Origin: Mangrovibacter plantisponsor
GTDB taxonomy: Bacteria > Pseudomonadota > Gammaproteobacteria > Enterobacterales > Enterobacteriaceae
NCBI RefSeq assembly: GCF_003182475.1
Contig: NZ_QGTS01000017.1
Coordinates: forward strand, 31,200 to 95,199
DNA length: 64,000 nucleotides
Direction of reading: 5' to 3'
The notes below the pieces were generated by a model, which was not told where the DNA came from, did no database searches, and was given only the letters and a program-made list of their open reading frames with translations. Below, one piece after another: positions 35,322 to 48,261 of this stretch. The translations under genes and the position numbers were made by a program. The stretch's first letter is position 1; each line of letters begins with the position of its first letter.

Positions 35322-37364
35322 TCAGCCCTGAATACCGTAATGGTGCAGCATGGCATCCAGTTGTGGTTCACGGCCACGGAAGCGTTTGAACAGTGTCATT
35401 GGCTCTTCGGAACCGCCACGGCTTAAGATGTTTTCCAGGAAGGACAGACCAGTCTCACGGTTGAAAATACCCTCTTCTTCGAACCGGGAAAACGCATCCG
35501 CTGCCAGGACATCGGCCCACAGGTAGCTGTAATAGCCCGCAGCATAGCCGCCAGCAAAGATATGGCTGAAGGCATGCGGGAAGCGCCCCCACGCCGGAGA
35601 AGGCACCACAGCTACCTGTCTTTTGATTTCTGCCAGTGTTTCGAGAATTTTTGCCCCCTGTTGCGGAGAAAACTCCGCATGCAGGCGGAAATCAAACAGG
35701 CCGAACTCAAGCTGGCGCAGAATAAACATTGCCGCCTGGTAATTTTTCGCCGCCAGCATTTTATCCAGCAAAGACTGTGGCAGCGGTTCACCGGTTTCGT
35801 AATGGCCAGAAATAAATGCCAGCGCTTCCGGTTCCCAGCACCAGTTTTCCATAAACTGGCTTGGCAGTTCGACTGCATCCCAGGGCACACCGTTGATTCC
35901 GGAAACACCTGCGGTATCAATACGTGTCAGCATATGGTGCAGGCCATGCCCAAACTCATGGAACAACGTCGTGACTTCATCATGGGTAAACAGTGCCGGT
36001 TTGCCATTCACCGGGCGGTTAAAGTTGCAAGTCAGGTAAGCAACGGGTTTTTGCAACGAACCGTCGGCTTTACGCAGCTGGCCTACGCAGTCATCCATCC
36101 ACGCGCCACCCCGTTTGTGCTCACGGGCATACAGGTCGAGATAGAAACTGCCACGCAGGTCGCCCTGCTCATCATAGAGTTCGAAGAAACGTACATCCGG
36201 GTTCCATACGTCCACATCATGGCGTTCTTTCGCGGTAATACCGTAAATGCGTTTCACCACTTCGAACAGGCCATTTACTGCCTTGCTCTCCGGGAAATAA
36301 GGGCGCAGTTGTTCGTCGCTGATACTGTAAAGGTGCTGTTTTTGCTTCTCGCCATACCAGGTGAGATCCCACGGGTTCAGTTCTTCCACACCATAATGCT
36401 CACGGGCGAAAGCGCGCAATTGAGCCAGTTCCGCTTCACCTTGTGGGCGCGCGCGTTTGGCTAAATCGGTCAGGAAATCCAGCACCTGCCCAGTGTTTTC
36501 CGCCATTTTGGTTGCCAGAGATTTTTCAGCATAACTACCAAAGCCCAGCAGTTCAGCCAGTTCGTGGCGCAATGCCAGGATCTCTTCCATGATTGGCGTG
36601 TTATCCCACTTACCGGCATTTGGCCCCTGGTCAGAAGCACGCGTGCTGTACGCGCGGTACATCTCTTCACGCAACTCTGCGTTATCGCAATAGGTCATTA
36701 CCGGCAGGTAGCTCGGGATATCCAGCGTCAGTAACCAGCCATCCTGCTCTTTCGCTTCTGCCTGAGCTTTGGCCGCAGCCAGCGCGCTTTCTGGCATCCC
36801 CGCCAGTTGGGATTCATCGGTAATCAGTTTGCTCCAGCCCATGGTGGCATCCAGCACATTATTGCTGTAAGCCGAGCCCAGTTCAGACAACCGTGCCGCA
36901 ATCTCACCATAGCGTTTCTGTTTGTCTTTCGGCAGACCAATACCGGACAATTCAAAGTCTCGCAGTGCGTTATCCACTGCTTTTTTCTGTGCCACGCTCA
37001 GGCTGGCGTAATGTTCGCCATCGCGCAGGTTGCGATACGCCTGGTACAGGCCTTCGTGCTGCCCAACCCAGGTGCTGTATTCGGATAACAACGGCAGGGT
37101 TTGTTCATACGCTGCACGCAATTCCGGGCTGTTTTTGACCGAATTGAGGTGGCTTACCGGTGAGAAAATCCGCCCCAGCCTGTCGTCGGTTTCCGCCAGT
37201 GGCTGGCACAAATTATCCCATGTCCAGGGCGCACCCTGCGCCACCACCTGCTCAACTGCGGCACGGCAGGCGCCCAGTGCGTCGGTTACGGCTGGCACAA
37301 CATGTTCAGGCTTGATTGCAGAAAACGGCGGAAGAGTAAAATCGGTAAGTAATGGATTGGTCAT
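35322..37364 (-). CDS. prlC: Oligopeptidase A
   Basis: 680-residue M3-family zinc metallopeptidase, the exact E. coli length. Degrades oligopeptides in the cytoplasm, including cleaved signal peptides. The zinc site HEFGH lies in [15 protein letters not shown], with the downstream third ligand Glu in the conserved helix ([11 protein letters not shown]). ATG 37364 gives the family N-terminus MTNPLLTDF; the frame stays open upstream. First gene of prlC-rsmJ; in E. coli the operon is a sigma-32 target, but I did not find a convincing heat-shock promoter here. Confidence 0.97.
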   Translation of the reverse strand: MTNPLLTDFTLPPFSAIKPEHVVPAVTDALGACRAAVEQVVAQGAPWTWDNLCQPLAETDDRLGRIFSPVSHLNSVKNSPELRAAYEQTLPLLSEYSTWVGQHEGLYQAYRNLRDGEHYASLSVAQKKAVDNALRDFELSGIGLPKDKQKRYGEIAARLSELGSAYSNNVLDATMGWSKLITDESQLAGMPESALAAAKAQAEAKEQDGWLLTLDIPSYLPVMTYCDNAELREEMYRAYSTRASDQGPNAGKWDNTPIMEEILALRHELAELLGFGSYAEKSLATKMAENTGQVLDFLTDLAKRARPQGEAELAQLRAFAREHYGVEELNPWDLTWYGEKQKQHLYSISDEQLRPYFPESKAVNGLFEVVKRIYGITAKERHDVDVWNPDVRFFELYDEQGDLRGSFYLDLYAREHKRGGAWMDDCVGQLRKADGSLQKPVAYLTCNFNRPVNGKPALFTHDEVTTLFHEFGHGLHHMLTRIDTAGVSGINGVPWDAVELPSQFMENWCWEPEALAFISGHYETGEPLPQSLLDKMLAAKNYQAAMFILRQLEFGLFDFRLHAEFSPQQGAKILETLAEIKRQVAVVPSPAWGRFPHAFSHIFAGGYAAGYYSYLWADVLAADAFSRFEEEGIFNRETGLSFLENILSRGGSEEPMTLFKRFRGREPQLDAMLHHYGIQG

Positions 37365-37607
37365 AGCGCAGTCCCAAATAAAGTGAGGCGTGTTGCCACA
37401 CGCACTCTGGTGTTCCTGAATTGTCCACATCTCAAATAACCCAGCAGCCTTACAAGCCACAAATCACTGGTATTATCAGGATATACATTAAGGTATAGCA
37501 TGGGGGCGTAACCTGCTCATTTCAATACTGGCCCGCACCTTTCCCGTCGCTACCACTTTTCCGGTATACTGAGCGATTATTGTCAGACATCCTGGACTCC
37601 CGCAATC

Positions 37608-38450
37608 ATGCTTAGTTACCGCCACAGCTTTCACGCTGGCAACCATGCCGATGTGCTAAAACACACGGTTCAAAGCCTCATCATTGAGTCGCTTAAAGAA
37701 AAAGAAAAACCGTTCCTTTACCTGGATACCCACGCCGGAGCCGGGCGCTATTTACTTAGCAGTGAACAGGCGGAGCGCACGGGTGAATACCTGGAAGGGA
37801 TTGCCCGCGTGTGGGACTGCCCGGATTTGCCTGAAGCCATGGCACCCTATATCAACGTAGTTCGCCAGTTGAACACCAACGGAAACCTGCGCTATTACCC
37901 GGGCTCCCCACTGATTGCCCGTGAGTTACTGCGCCCGCAGGACAGCCTGCAACTGACTGAGCTGCATCCCAGCGATTACCCGCTGTTACGTACAGAATTC
38001 AGCAAAGATGACCGTGCGCGAGTGGCACGCGGCGACGGTTACCAGCAACTGAAAGCAAAATTGCCGCCTGTTTCGCGCCGTGCTCTGGTGCTGATAGACC
38101 CGCCTTACGAAATTAAAACGGATTACCAGGCAGTGGTAGAAGGTATTGCCGAAGGCTACAAACGCTTCGCCACCGGGGTGTACGCGTTGTGGTACCCGGT
38201 AGTACTGCGCCAGCAAATTAAACGCATGATCCACGCGCTGGAAGAAACCGGCATCCGCCGTATTTTGCAAATCGAGCTGGCTGTACGCCCGGATAACGAT
38301 CATCGTGGCATGACAGCGTCAGGTATGATAGTGATAAACCCGCCGTGGAAGCTGGAAGCGCAAATGGCAGAAATCCTGCCCTGGCTTCATGGCAAACTGG
38401 TGCCAGAAGGTACTGGTCACACGGCACTGAACTGGATTGTGCCCGAATAA
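37608..38450 (+). CDS. rlmJ: 23S rRNA (adenine(2030)-N(6))-methyltransferase RlmJ
   Basis: 280 residues, identical in length to E. coli YhiR/RlmJ. N-terminal LSYRHSFHAGNHADVLKHTVQ and the catalytic N6-adenine motif IV LIDPPYE are conserved. It methylates A2030 of 23S rRNA using SAM; in E. coli it was also linked to use of extracellular DNA as a nutrient. Divergent from prlC and 102 bp upstream of gor. Confidence 0.97.
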   Translation: MLSYRHSFHAGNHADVLKHTVQSLIIESLKEKEKPFLYLDTHAGAGRYLLSSEQAERTGEYLEGIARVWDCPDLPEAMAPYINVVRQLNTNGNLRYYPGSPLIARELLRPQDSLQLTELHPSDYPLLRTEFSKDDRARVARGDGYQQLKAKLPPVSRRALVLIDPPYEIKTDYQAVVEGIAEGYKRFATGVYALWYPVVLRQQIKRMIHALEETGIRRILQIELAVRPDNDHRGMTASGMIVINPPWKLEAQMAEILPWLHGKLVPEGTGHTALNWIVPE

Positions 38451-38552
38451 TCACTGATTGGAGTGATTGGTGGCATCATTGCAGGTCCAAACGGATACTG
38501 TTGGCCTGTTTTCACTGCGCAGGCATAACCGCGCACTAAACTAAGGAACCCC

Positions 38553-39905
38553 ATGAGCAAACATTACGACTACATCGCGATCGGCGGCGGCAGCGGCGGT
38601 ATCGCATCCATTAACCGCGCCGCTATGTACGGCCAAAAATGTGCCCTGATTGAAGCAAAAGCGTTGGGCGGAACGTGTGTGAACGTGGGTTGTGTCCCCA
38701 AAAAAGTGATGTGGCACGCCGCGCAAATCGCAGAGGCCATTCACCAGTACGGCCCGGATTATGGGTTTGATACCACAGTGAATAACTTCGACTGGCAAAA
38801 ACTCCTTGCCAGCCGTAGTGCTTATATTGACCGTATTCATGCCGCTTACGATTCGGGTTTATCAAAAAACAAAGTCGATGTGATTCACGGCTTTGCCCGT
38901 TTTGTTGATGCCAAAACCGTCGAGGTCAATGGCGAAACGTATACGGCAGACCACATTCTGATTGCCACAGGCGGCCGCCCGAGCTACCCGGAAATTCCGG
39001 GCGTAGAATACGGTATTGATTCCAATGGGTTCTTTGAGCTCGAAGCACTGCCCAAACGGGTTGCGGTGGTGGGTGCCGGTTATATTGCCGTGGAAATTGC
39101 CGGTGTGCTGAACGGGCTGGGGGCTGAAACCCACCTGTTTGTACGCAAACACGCACCACTACGCAGCTTTGACCCAACCATCGTGGAAACGTTGGTTGAA
39201 GTGATGGCCGCTGAAGGGCCGCAACTGCACACCCAGGCTATTCCCAAATCGGTACAGAAAAACAGCGATGGCAGCCTGACACTGCACCTTGAAGATGGCC
39301 GCAGTTGCGAAGTTGACTGCCTGATTTGGGCCATTGGCCGTGAACCGGCGACAGATACCTTTAATCTGGCCGTTACCGGCGTGAAAACCGATGCAAAAGG
39401 CTACATTAAAGTGGATAAATGGCAGAACACCAGTGTGCCAGGTATCTATGCGGTGGGCGACAACACCGGCCATGTCGAACTGACACCCGTTGCTGTTGCC
39501 GCAGGCCGCCGCCTGTCTGAACGCTTGTTTAACAACAAGCCAGATGAGCACCTGGATTACACCAATGTGCCTACCGTCGTCTTCAGCCATCCACCCATTG
39601 GTACTGTCGGGTTAACCGAGCCACAGGCGCGTGAGCAATATGGCGACGACCAGGTGAAAGTGTATAAATCCGGTTTCACCGCTATGTATACCGCGGTAAC
39701 ACAACACCGCCAACCGTGCCGCATGAAGTTAGTCTGCGTGGGCGAAGAAGAAAAAATCGTTGGTATTCATGGCATTGGTTTCGGTATGGATGAAATCCTG
39801 CAAGGCTTCGCTGTCGCCCTGAAAATGGGTGCCACCAAGCAGGACTTCGATAACACTGTTGCCATTCACCCAACAGCGTCTGAAGAGTTTGTGACGATGC
39901 GTTAA
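38553..39905 (+). CDS. gor: Glutathione-disulfide reductase
   Basis: 450 residues, the exact E. coli length. FAD/NADPH flavoenzyme that keeps glutathione reduced. N-terminal [16 protein letters not shown] (FAD), redox-active disulfide [18 protein letters not shown]-binding [13 protein letters not shown] with the downstream RKHAPLRSF arginines, and the C-terminal active-site HPTASEE. AAGGAA precedes the ATG. It sits next to the glutathione-dependent formaldehyde genes here, a functional neighbourhood not present in E. coli. Confidence 0.98.
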   Translation: MSKHYDYIAIGGGSGGIASINRAAMYGQKCALIEAKALGGTCVNVGCVPKKVMWHAAQIAEAIHQYGPDYGFDTTVNNFDWQKLLASRSAYIDRIHAAYDSGLSKNKVDVIHGFARFVDAKTVEVNGETYTADHILIATGGRPSYPEIPGVEYGIDSNGFFELEALPKRVAVVGAGYIAVEIAGVLNGLGAETHLFVRKHAPLRSFDPTIVETLVEVMAAEGPQLHTQAIPKSVQKNSDGSLTLHLEDGRSCEVDCLIWAIGREPATDTFNLAVTGVKTDAKGYIKVDKWQNTSVPGIYAVGDNTGHVELTPVAVAAGRRLSERLFNNKPDEHLDYTNVPTVVFSHPPIGTVGLTEPQAREQYGDDQVKVYKSGFTAMYTAVTQHRQPCRMKLVCVGEEEKIVGIHGIGFGMDEILQGFAVALKMGATKQDFDNTVAIHPTASEEFVTMR

Positions 39906-39935
39906 TCACGCCTGTTTCACACTTTTCTGATAAAC

Positions 39936-39968
39936 AAAACGCCAGGTCATCAGCTACCTGGCGTTTTT
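39936..39968. terminator. Bidirectional terminator between gor and frmB
   Basis: AAAACGCCAGGT (39936-39947) pairs perfectly over 12 bp with ACCTGGCGTTTT (39956-39967) around an 8-nt loop. The T/A runs on each side serve both convergent genes. Confidence 0.93.
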
Positions 39969-40016
39969 ATTGCGCATCAATCAGCGTGAGAAAACTTCCC
40001 ACGCTATGCATACCCA

Positions 40017-40847
40017 CTACTGGCACAAATGCTTCGCGTGCCAGGCGATATGCTCACCAACAAACGTGGAGATAAAGTAGTAACTATGGTCATACCCGCC
40101 CTGCAGGCGAATCGTATGCGGCAGGTTTTGCTGCTCACAGGCGGTTTTTAACAGCCCGGTTTTCAGTTGCTCTTCATAGAAGTTATCGCCCAGCCCCTGA
40201 TCCACCAGCAGGTCTTTTACCCGGTGGCCGCTGTTGATTAACGCCACCGCGTCATACTGCTGCCAGGCAGCCCGGTCTTCCCCCAGGTAGGCGGAGAATG
40301 CTTTCTCACCCCAGGGAACCTGGGTGGGTGCAACAATAGGCGCAAAAGCAGACACACTGCAGAAAGCTTGCGGGTTACGTAATGCCAGCACTAACGCACC
40401 ATGCCCACCCATTGAGTGACCAAACACACTGCGTTTATCCACTACCGGGAAGGAAGCCAGCACCAGCGCATGCAGTTCATTAAGCACATAGTCATACATC
40501 TGGTAATGGGGCTTCCAGGGCGACTCGGTCGCATTGAGGTAAAACCCGGCGCCCTGCCCTAAATCCCAGGCAGCATCATCGGCAACACCTTCACCGCGGG
40601 GACTGGTATCTGGTGCCACCAGCACCACACCATGCTCAGCGGCATAACGCTGCGCACCTGCCTTGGTAATAAAATTCTGCTCGTTGCATGTCAGCCCGGA
40701 AAGCCAGTACAGCACCGGGCAAGGAGCCTGGCTTGCCTGAGGAGGCACAAATACCGCGAACTGCATGGCACAATTCAGTGTGTTTGACTCATGGCGCCAT
40801 ACTTGCTGTAAACCGCCACACACCCAGTGTTCTTCAACTTTTTGCAT
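40017..40847 (-). CDS. frmB: S-formylglutathione hydrolase FrmB
   Basis: 276-residue esterase D-type alpha/beta hydrolase (E. coli 277) that hydrolyses S-formylglutathione to formate and glutathione, the second step of formaldehyde detoxification. The nucleophile is in GHSMGGHGAL, and the late histidine is in QGGYDHSYYFISTF. AGGAG lies nine bases before ATG 40847. It is 69 bp downstream of frmA in the same direction. Confidence 0.95.
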   Translation of the reverse strand: MQKVEEHWVCGGLQQVWRHESNTLNCAMQFAVFVPPQASQAPCPVLYWLSGLTCNEQNFITKAGAQRYAAEHGVVLVAPDTSPRGEGVADDAAWDLGQGAGFYLNATESPWKPHYQMYDYVLNELHALVLASFPVVDKRSVFGHSMGGHGALVLALRNPQAFCSVSAFAPIVAPTQVPWGEKAFSAYLGEDRAAWQQYDAVALINSGHRVKDLLVDQGLGDNFYEEQLKTGLLKTACEQQNLPHTIRLQGGYDHSYYFISTFVGEHIAWHAKHLCQ

Positions 40848-40916
40848 CCGTTTTCTCCTGTTTCCGTGATGTCAGCAGCCGGCGGGAGGCTGTTAACCGC
40901 CCGCCAGGCAGGTGCA

Positions 40917-42176
<1,260 letters not shown>

Positions 42177-42229
42177 TTACAAGAAAAGCATTAACAAAAA
42201 GAATACAAGCTACTTATATTTAAGGAAAA

Positions 42230-42505
42230 TTATTTAAAATAAGAGCGCACAAGCTTTGCCAACTCATCAATATCGGCCCCGTTTTCACTCTCTTCGCGCA
42301 GTTTTCCGGCAAATTCCTCACGAATGTAGCTGTCCAGAATTTCGGCCATCAGGCTGTTCATAGCACCACGCACAGCGGCCATCTGCATCAGTATTGGTGC
42401 GCAATCTGTGCCTGCTTCCAGTGAACGCTGAATGCCTTCGCACTGACCCTGAATGCGCTTAATACGGTTAAGAGCACGTTTTTTATCTTCAGGTGAATGT
42501 GGCAC
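42230..42505 (-). CDS. frmR: Formaldehyde-responsive repressor FrmR (CsoR/RcnR family)
   Basis: 91-residue all-helical repressor, the usual length. The N-terminal Pro2 and Cys35, which are crosslinked by formaldehyde in characterised FrmR proteins, are both present. Position 60, a histidine metal ligand in E. coli and Salmonella FrmR, is tyrosine here (ILDSY), and there is an extra cysteine at position 22. It begins at GTG 42505 with AGGAG at correct spacing. It precedes frmA by 200 bp, with operators before each gene. Confidence 0.9.
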   Translation of the reverse strand: MPHSPEDKKRALNRIKRIQGQCEGIQRSLEAGTDCAPILMQMAAVRGAMNSLMAEILDSYIREEFAGKLREESENGADIDELAKLVRSYFK

Positions 42506-42514
42506 AGGCTCTCC

Positions 42515-42533
42515 TATACGGGATGGGGGTATA
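42515..42533. promoter_or_regulatory. FrmR-type operator before frmR
   Basis: TATAC-GGGATGGGG-GTATA: same 19-bp size and TATA-flanked G-tract layout as the site before frmA. It lies 10 bp upstream of the frmR start codon, suitable for autorepression. Confidence 0.65.
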
Positions 42534-42608
42534 TTGAATGTAGTCTAACACGGAAATACTGACCAGCGAGTTTTCTGTTTACACCAGAAATAAAAGTTGC
42601 GTGATGTG

Positions 42609-42630
42609 GCGCCCGCTGGTTACCGGGCGC
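42609..42630 (-). terminator. Hairpin after scrR
   Basis: GCGCCCG (42609-42615) pairs with CGGGCGC (42624-42630), 8 bp past the scrR stop. The following bases on the minus strand lack a T run, so termination may be partial. Confidence 0.5.
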
Positions 42631-42637
42631 ATTGCCA

Positions 42638-43645
42638 CTAACCGTGCCGCCACTGAATGGATGCAGGCAGGCGTCGCTGGTGTGGTGTGGGCTCCTGGCT
42701 GTCCACTAACTGGGTGATCATTTCAAAACAGTCACCCGCCAGTTGGCGACAATCCTGTTGAATGGTATCGATGCGCACTGAAAGAGAATCATACAGGTAA
42801 TGGTCATCGAAACTGGCCAGGTAAATATCGCTGTCCAGTAAATTATGCTGGCTCATATAACGGAGCACCCCTTCGAGCAAACCACAGGCAGCGACGAACA
42901 AGGCCTTCGGCGGCCTTCCCAGCCGGGCGCACAGCGTGGCAAACATTTCATAACCACTGCTGGGGTGGTAATTACCATGAATAATCCATTCCGGGCGCAG
43001 TGCCACTCCCGCCTGTTCCAGCCCTTTACAGAACCCTTCCAGCCGGTCTTTGGTCGGCGATAAACGCGGCTGCCCGCCAAGGAAATAAAATTCGTCGGCA
43101 TACTTACCTGCCACCCGGGCAACCAGCTCCGCAGTGGGCGAGACAGAATCGGTCATGACCAGTGGCAAGGTGGTGTCGCTCATATGGCGGTCAAACAATA
43201 CAACCGGTAACTGCTCACTCAGTTTTTGGTAATCCGCATCGTTGAGCATGCTGGAAGCCACAATGATGCCATCCACCTGGCGTGCCACCAGGTTGCTCAC
43301 CACTACCGCTTCCTGACCGGGGTTTTCATCGGTACAGGAGATAAGCAACTGCAACCCGGCTTCACGGCACAAGGTTTCCAGTTCATAAGAAAAAACAGCG
43401 AAGCCGTAGTTGGTGATTTCCGGCACCACCAGGCCTAGGGTGTGGCTGCGGCTGTCGCGCAGCAGGCGGGCGTGAATGCTGGGCTGGTAATGGTGTTGCT
43501 GGGCAACAGACAGCACACGTTCGCGTGTTTCCTGTGCGACACGCAATTCCTTACCCCGGCCATTAAGCACCAGGCTGGCGGTCGCTTTCGAGACACCCGC
43601 CAGGCTGGCAATATCACTGATGGTAATACGTTTGGTTTTTCTCAC
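42638..43645 (-). CDS. scrR: Sucrose operon repressor ScrR (LacI family)
   Basis: 335 residues. The LacI-type HTH ([30 protein letters not shown] region) is followed by the hinge helix and a periplasmic-binding-like inducer domain. ScrR represses scr genes and is induced by fructose or fructose 1-phosphate. It begins with GTG 43645, giving the family N-terminus (M)RKTKRITIS; no clear ribosome-binding site. Last of the leftward scr genes, 26 bp after scrB. Confidence 0.94.
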   Translation of the reverse strand: MRKTKRITISDIASLAGVSKATASLVLNGRGKELRVAQETRERVLSVAQQHHYQPSIHARLLRDSRSHTLGLVVPEITNYGFAVFSYELETLCREAGLQLLISCTDENPGQEAVVVSNLVARQVDGIIVASSMLNDADYQKLSEQLPVVLFDRHMSDTTLPLVMTDSVSPTAELVARVAGKYADEFYFLGGQPRLSPTKDRLEGFCKGLEQAGVALRPEWIIHGNYHPSSGYEMFATLCARLGRPPKALFVAACGLLEGVLRYMSQHNLLDSDIYLASFDDHYLYDSLSVRIDTIQQDCRQLAGDCFEMITQLVDSQEPTPHQRRLPASIQWRHG

Positions 43646-43671
43646 GGCAGCGAATTGGTTGATGTAAAACC

Positions 43672-45090
43672 CTATTCTACCATGCAGGCGCGTAACGACC
43701 AGTAGCGTGCCTGCAGTTCTGCTTCTCCGGAAAAAGAGAGTGTTGCTGGCTGTGCCGGAAAATAACGGCTACTCATTACACCTTCACCCTGGTTAATGAA
43801 AATCTCTACGCTTGAATGGTCGCACAGAATCTGCAACCCGGTAGCTGGGGCATTCCAGTACCGATACTGCCACTCACCGTTTTCCAGGCTACGCCGGGCG
43901 AGGCATAATTCACCGTCACTCCAGGTCAGCACCAGGTCATCATTGCCAAAATGCAGGGTGGCACTCTTCCCCGGAGTACGGCTCAACAAGATCTCCAGCC
44001 GCTCCGCCGGGATTTCGGGGGCCTGCGACGCCTGCCCTTGCCAGCCAGATTCCGTTTCGCGCAACATCTGCAATTCAGTGACTGGCTGTTGGAATAACCG
44101 CCCTTGCTTCAGAGAAAGCTGGCGCGGGCAGGTCATCTGGTGGATCCACCCTTGTTTGATGGTGGGCTGGCGCATTTCTTCACCGTCCGGTACGCCCATC
44201 CAGCCAATTAACAGCCGCCGCCCGTCTTCCGCCAGTGCAGTTTGTGGGGCATAGAACTCAAAACCGGCATCCAGCTCTGCCAGTGGGCCATGGTGGAAGG
44301 TTGCGCTGCCGGCCTGCAGAGTGCCGCACAACCATGCTGCAGGGTAAGTATTCAGAAAGCGTTTTTCTTGCTTTGCGACGCCCTGCGGGCAGGCGATTAA
44401 CACATCCTGCCCGTCCAGGTGAAACAGATCCGGGCATTCCCACATATAACCTGCTTCGCCCAGGCCACCCAGGCCACTGCCAGCAATTTCACCAGCCAAA
44501 GTCCAGTCAGTGAGGTTGCAGGAATGGAATAACAACACCTTGCCTTGCTTGTGTTTATCCTGCGCTCCCAGCACCATGTACCAGGTGTCACCCTGTTGCC
44601 AAACTTTCGGGTCGCGCACATGCCCGGTGTACCCTTCAGGCAACGCCAGAACCGGGCCTGTTTTATCAAACCCACCCTGGGCATTTTCTACCGCCAGGCA
44701 CTGCCAGGCAGTACGGCTGCCGTCGTCAAACTTTACGTTACCGGTGTAGCACAGGGTTAATTGTCCCTTGTTATCCACAGCACTGCCGGAATAGCACCCA
44801 CTGCGGTCATAGTCTTCCCCTGGCATCAGCGCGATGGGAGCATGCTGCCAGTGCACCAAATCCGGTGAACGCCAGTGCCCCCAGCTTTTATTTTGGTGGC
44901 TGCAACCCAAAGGGTTCCATTGGTAGAACAGGTGGTATTCACCCTGAAAATGGATAAACCCGTTTGGGTCGTTCATCAGCCCGGTAACCGGCGCAAGGTG
45001 CCAGCCCGGGTAGTGAGGGTCTTTCAGTGCCCGGGGCTGGCCCTGCATAACTGCCTGCAAAAACGCAGGCAGCAGAGAAGAAGAAGTCAT
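43672..45090 (-). CDS. scrB: Sucrose-6-phosphate hydrolase (invertase) ScrB
   Basis: 472-residue GH32 enzyme that splits sucrose 6-phosphate into glucose 6-phosphate and fructose. The nucleophile aspartate is in MNDPNGF, the RDP motif in GHVRDPKVW, and the general acid glutamate in [10 protein letters not shown]-terminal beta-sandwich follows. The start shares a base with the scrA stop (TAATG). Confidence 0.97.
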   Translation of the reverse strand: MTSSSLLPAFLQAVMQGQPRALKDPHYPGWHLAPVTGLMNDPNGFIHFQGEYHLFYQWNPLGCSHQNKSWGHWRSPDLVHWQHAPIALMPGEDYDRSGCYSGSAVDNKGQLTLCYTGNVKFDDGSRTAWQCLAVENAQGGFDKTGPVLALPEGYTGHVRDPKVWQQGDTWYMVLGAQDKHKQGKVLLFHSCNLTDWTLAGEIAGSGLGGLGEAGYMWECPDLFHLDGQDVLIACPQGVAKQEKRFLNTYPAAWLCGTLQAGSATFHHGPLAELDAGFEFYAPQTALAEDGRRLLIGWMGVPDGEEMRQPTIKQGWIHQMTCPRQLSLKQGRLFQQPVTELQMLRETESGWQGQASQAPEIPAERLEILLSRTPGKSATLHFGNDDLVLTWSDGELCLARRSLENGEWQYRYWNAPATGLQILCDHSSVEIFINQGEGVMSSRYFPAQPATLSFSGEAELQARYWSLRACMVE

Positions 45091-46460
45091 TATTGTGAGT
45101 CCGTTTTGTATTTCAGTAACAAGGACACCAGGAACGCACTAACAAATGCGATAGCCATTCCAATAATATAATTGAGCAAAGAACCGGCCTGCACAATTGC
45201 CATCCCCGGCAGCCCGGTAAGGCCTACCGCGGTCATATAAACATGCACGGAAACCACCCATGCGCCACCCAGCGCACCACCAATCAGCCCGGCAATAAAC
45301 GGCTTAACAAAGCGCAGGTTAATACCAAAGATAGCCGCTTCGGTAATCCCCAGTAAGGCGGAAAAAGCGGAAGGAAGGGTGATGGCTTTAATTTTCGCAT
45401 CGCGGGTTTTAAACCACACGGCAAGACACGCACCGCCCTGAGCCACGTTAGACATCGCCCAAATGGGCAACAGGAAGTTCACCCCAACAGACGGGTCGCC
45501 CAGCAGGCCGGCTTCAATCGCGTGAAAACTGTGGTGAATACCGGTAATGACGATGATGGAATAGAGCCCGCCGAACAGTAAGCCTGCCAGCCACCCGGCA
45601 TGGGTTATCAGGGTACTGAGAACGAAAGTAATACCGTCACCCAGCGCACGGCCTGCCGGACCGATAAGCAACAGCGCAACAAAACCCGAGATAATCACGG
45701 TCAGGAAAGGTGTGAGAATGAGGTCCAGTGCATCCGGAATCACCCGGCGTAACTGTTTCTCCAATATGCTCATAAACCACACGGCCAGCAGTACCGGAAA
45801 CACAGTACCCTGGTAGCCAATCATGGCAATTTCGAGGCCGAAGAAGTTCATGGTATGGAAACCGGCAGCCACGCCCCAGGCATTAGTCAGCGCAGGGTGA
45901 GTCAGTATCCCGCCAAGGGTCGCCCCCAGATACGGGTTGCCACCAAATTCACGGGCGGCGGTAAAACCTATCAAAATCGGCAGAATGATAAAGGCTGCTG
46001 AACTGAACATATCCAGCATGATATACAGCGCGTTATCGGGCTGTACCCAGCCGTAGGTTTTCACCATCCCCAGAAGCCCCATCAACAAACCAGAAGCGAC
46101 AATGGCAGGGATAATAGGCACAAAAATATTGGATAGCAGGCGGGCAATACGCTGGAAAGGATTTAACTTTCTGGCGGCCAGTGTCGCGGCCTCAGATTTG
46201 CTGGATTCACTGACTCCGGCAACGACAACAAATGCGGCATAAACCTTGTTGACTACCCCAGTACCAAAGATAATCTGCAACTGACCGGCATTGCGAAAAC
46301 ACCCTTTTACGCCGTCAACTTTTTCAATCGCGGATGTATCTGCTTTGGCGTCATCAGCCAGAACCAGGCGCAGGCGTGTTGCGCAATGAGCCGCACTGGC
46401 GATATTTTCCTTGCCGCCGATCAAGGGTAATAACGACCGGGCAATCTGTTCAAAGTCCAT
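45090..46460 (-). CDS. scrA: PTS sucrose-specific EIIBC component ScrA
   Basis: 456-residue PTS permease. N-terminal EIIB domain with the phosphocysteine in SAAHCATRLRLVL, then a linker and a polytopic EIIC domain (IGFTAAREFGGNPYLGATLGGIL, ITGIHHSFHAIEAGL). It transports and phosphorylates sucrose to sucrose 6-phosphate; EIIA must be borrowed (Crr), as in the known ScrA. AGAGGT precedes the ATG. 77 bp after scrY. Confidence 0.97.
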   Translation of the reverse strand: MDFEQIARSLLPLIGGKENIASAAHCATRLRLVLADDAKADTSAIEKVDGVKGCFRNAGQLQIIFGTGVVNKVYAAFVVVAGVSESSKSEAATLAARKLNPFQRIARLLSNIFVPIIPAIVASGLLMGLLGMVKTYGWVQPDNALYIMLDMFSSAAFIILPILIGFTAAREFGGNPYLGATLGGILTHPALTNAWGVAAGFHTMNFFGLEIAMIGYQGTVFPVLLAVWFMSILEKQLRRVIPDALDLILTPFLTVIISGFVALLLIGPAGRALGDGITFVLSTLITHAGWLAGLLFGGLYSIIVITGIHHSFHAIEAGLLGDPSVGVNFLLPIWAMSNVAQGGACLAVWFKTRDAKIKAITLPSAFSALLGITEAAIFGINLRFVKPFIAGLIGGALGGAWVVSVHVYMTAVGLTGLPGMAIVQAGSLLNYIIGMAIAFVSAFLVSLLLKYKTDSQ

Positions 46461-46537
46461 GATGACCTCTGTGTTTATTGTTGTTAATCGTGGTTTAAGG
46501 CCTTCAGGCTGAGCGTCCTCCTAAAGGCCCATGCCTG

Positions 46538-48115
<1,578 letters not shown>

Positions 48116-48123
48116 CTAACTTG

Positions 48124-48137
48124 CTAAACCGGTTTAG
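48124..48137. promoter_or_regulatory. ScrR operator, scrY-proximal
   Basis: CTAAACCGGTTTAG, a perfect 14-bp palindrome with the CG centre of LacI-family sites, 47 bp upstream of scrY. Same core as the sites at 48183 and 49211. Confidence 0.85.
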
Positions 48138-48182
48138 GCCTGAATCATAATCATGTCAGAATTTGCCATGCAACATATTCTG

Positions 48183-48196
48183 CTAAACCGTTTTAG
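48183..48196. promoter_or_regulatory. ScrR operator, scrY-distal
   Basis: CTAAACCGTTTTAG, one base from the perfect palindrome. Centre-to-centre distance to the proximal operator is 59 bp, compatible with cooperative binding or a DNA loop. Confidence 0.8.
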
Positions 48197-48199
48197 TCA

Positions 48200-48217
48200 T
48201 TGTGACAAGCTTCGCAA
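48200..48217. promoter_or_regulatory. CRP-like site before scrY
   Basis: TTGTGA-CAAGCT-TCGCAA: 5 of 6 positions symmetric and close to the CRP consensus TGTGA-N6-TCACA with one mismatch. It sits just upstream of the distal operator, as expected for cAMP-CRP activation of scrYAB. Confidence 0.6.
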
Positions 48218-48261
48218 ATCGGGCTGACAGACAGCCCGCAGAGGTACTCAGGAAACCAGGT

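Noticed and set aside
35562..36464. 300-codon open frame opposite prlC
   Set aside because: Antisense to the conserved oligopeptidase gene, with no ribosome-binding site or recognisable motif.
37365..37600. Sigma-32 heat-shock promoter before prlC
   Set aside because: Expected from E. coli, but the best candidate (CTTGTA) lacks a CCCCAT-like -10 at the required spacing.
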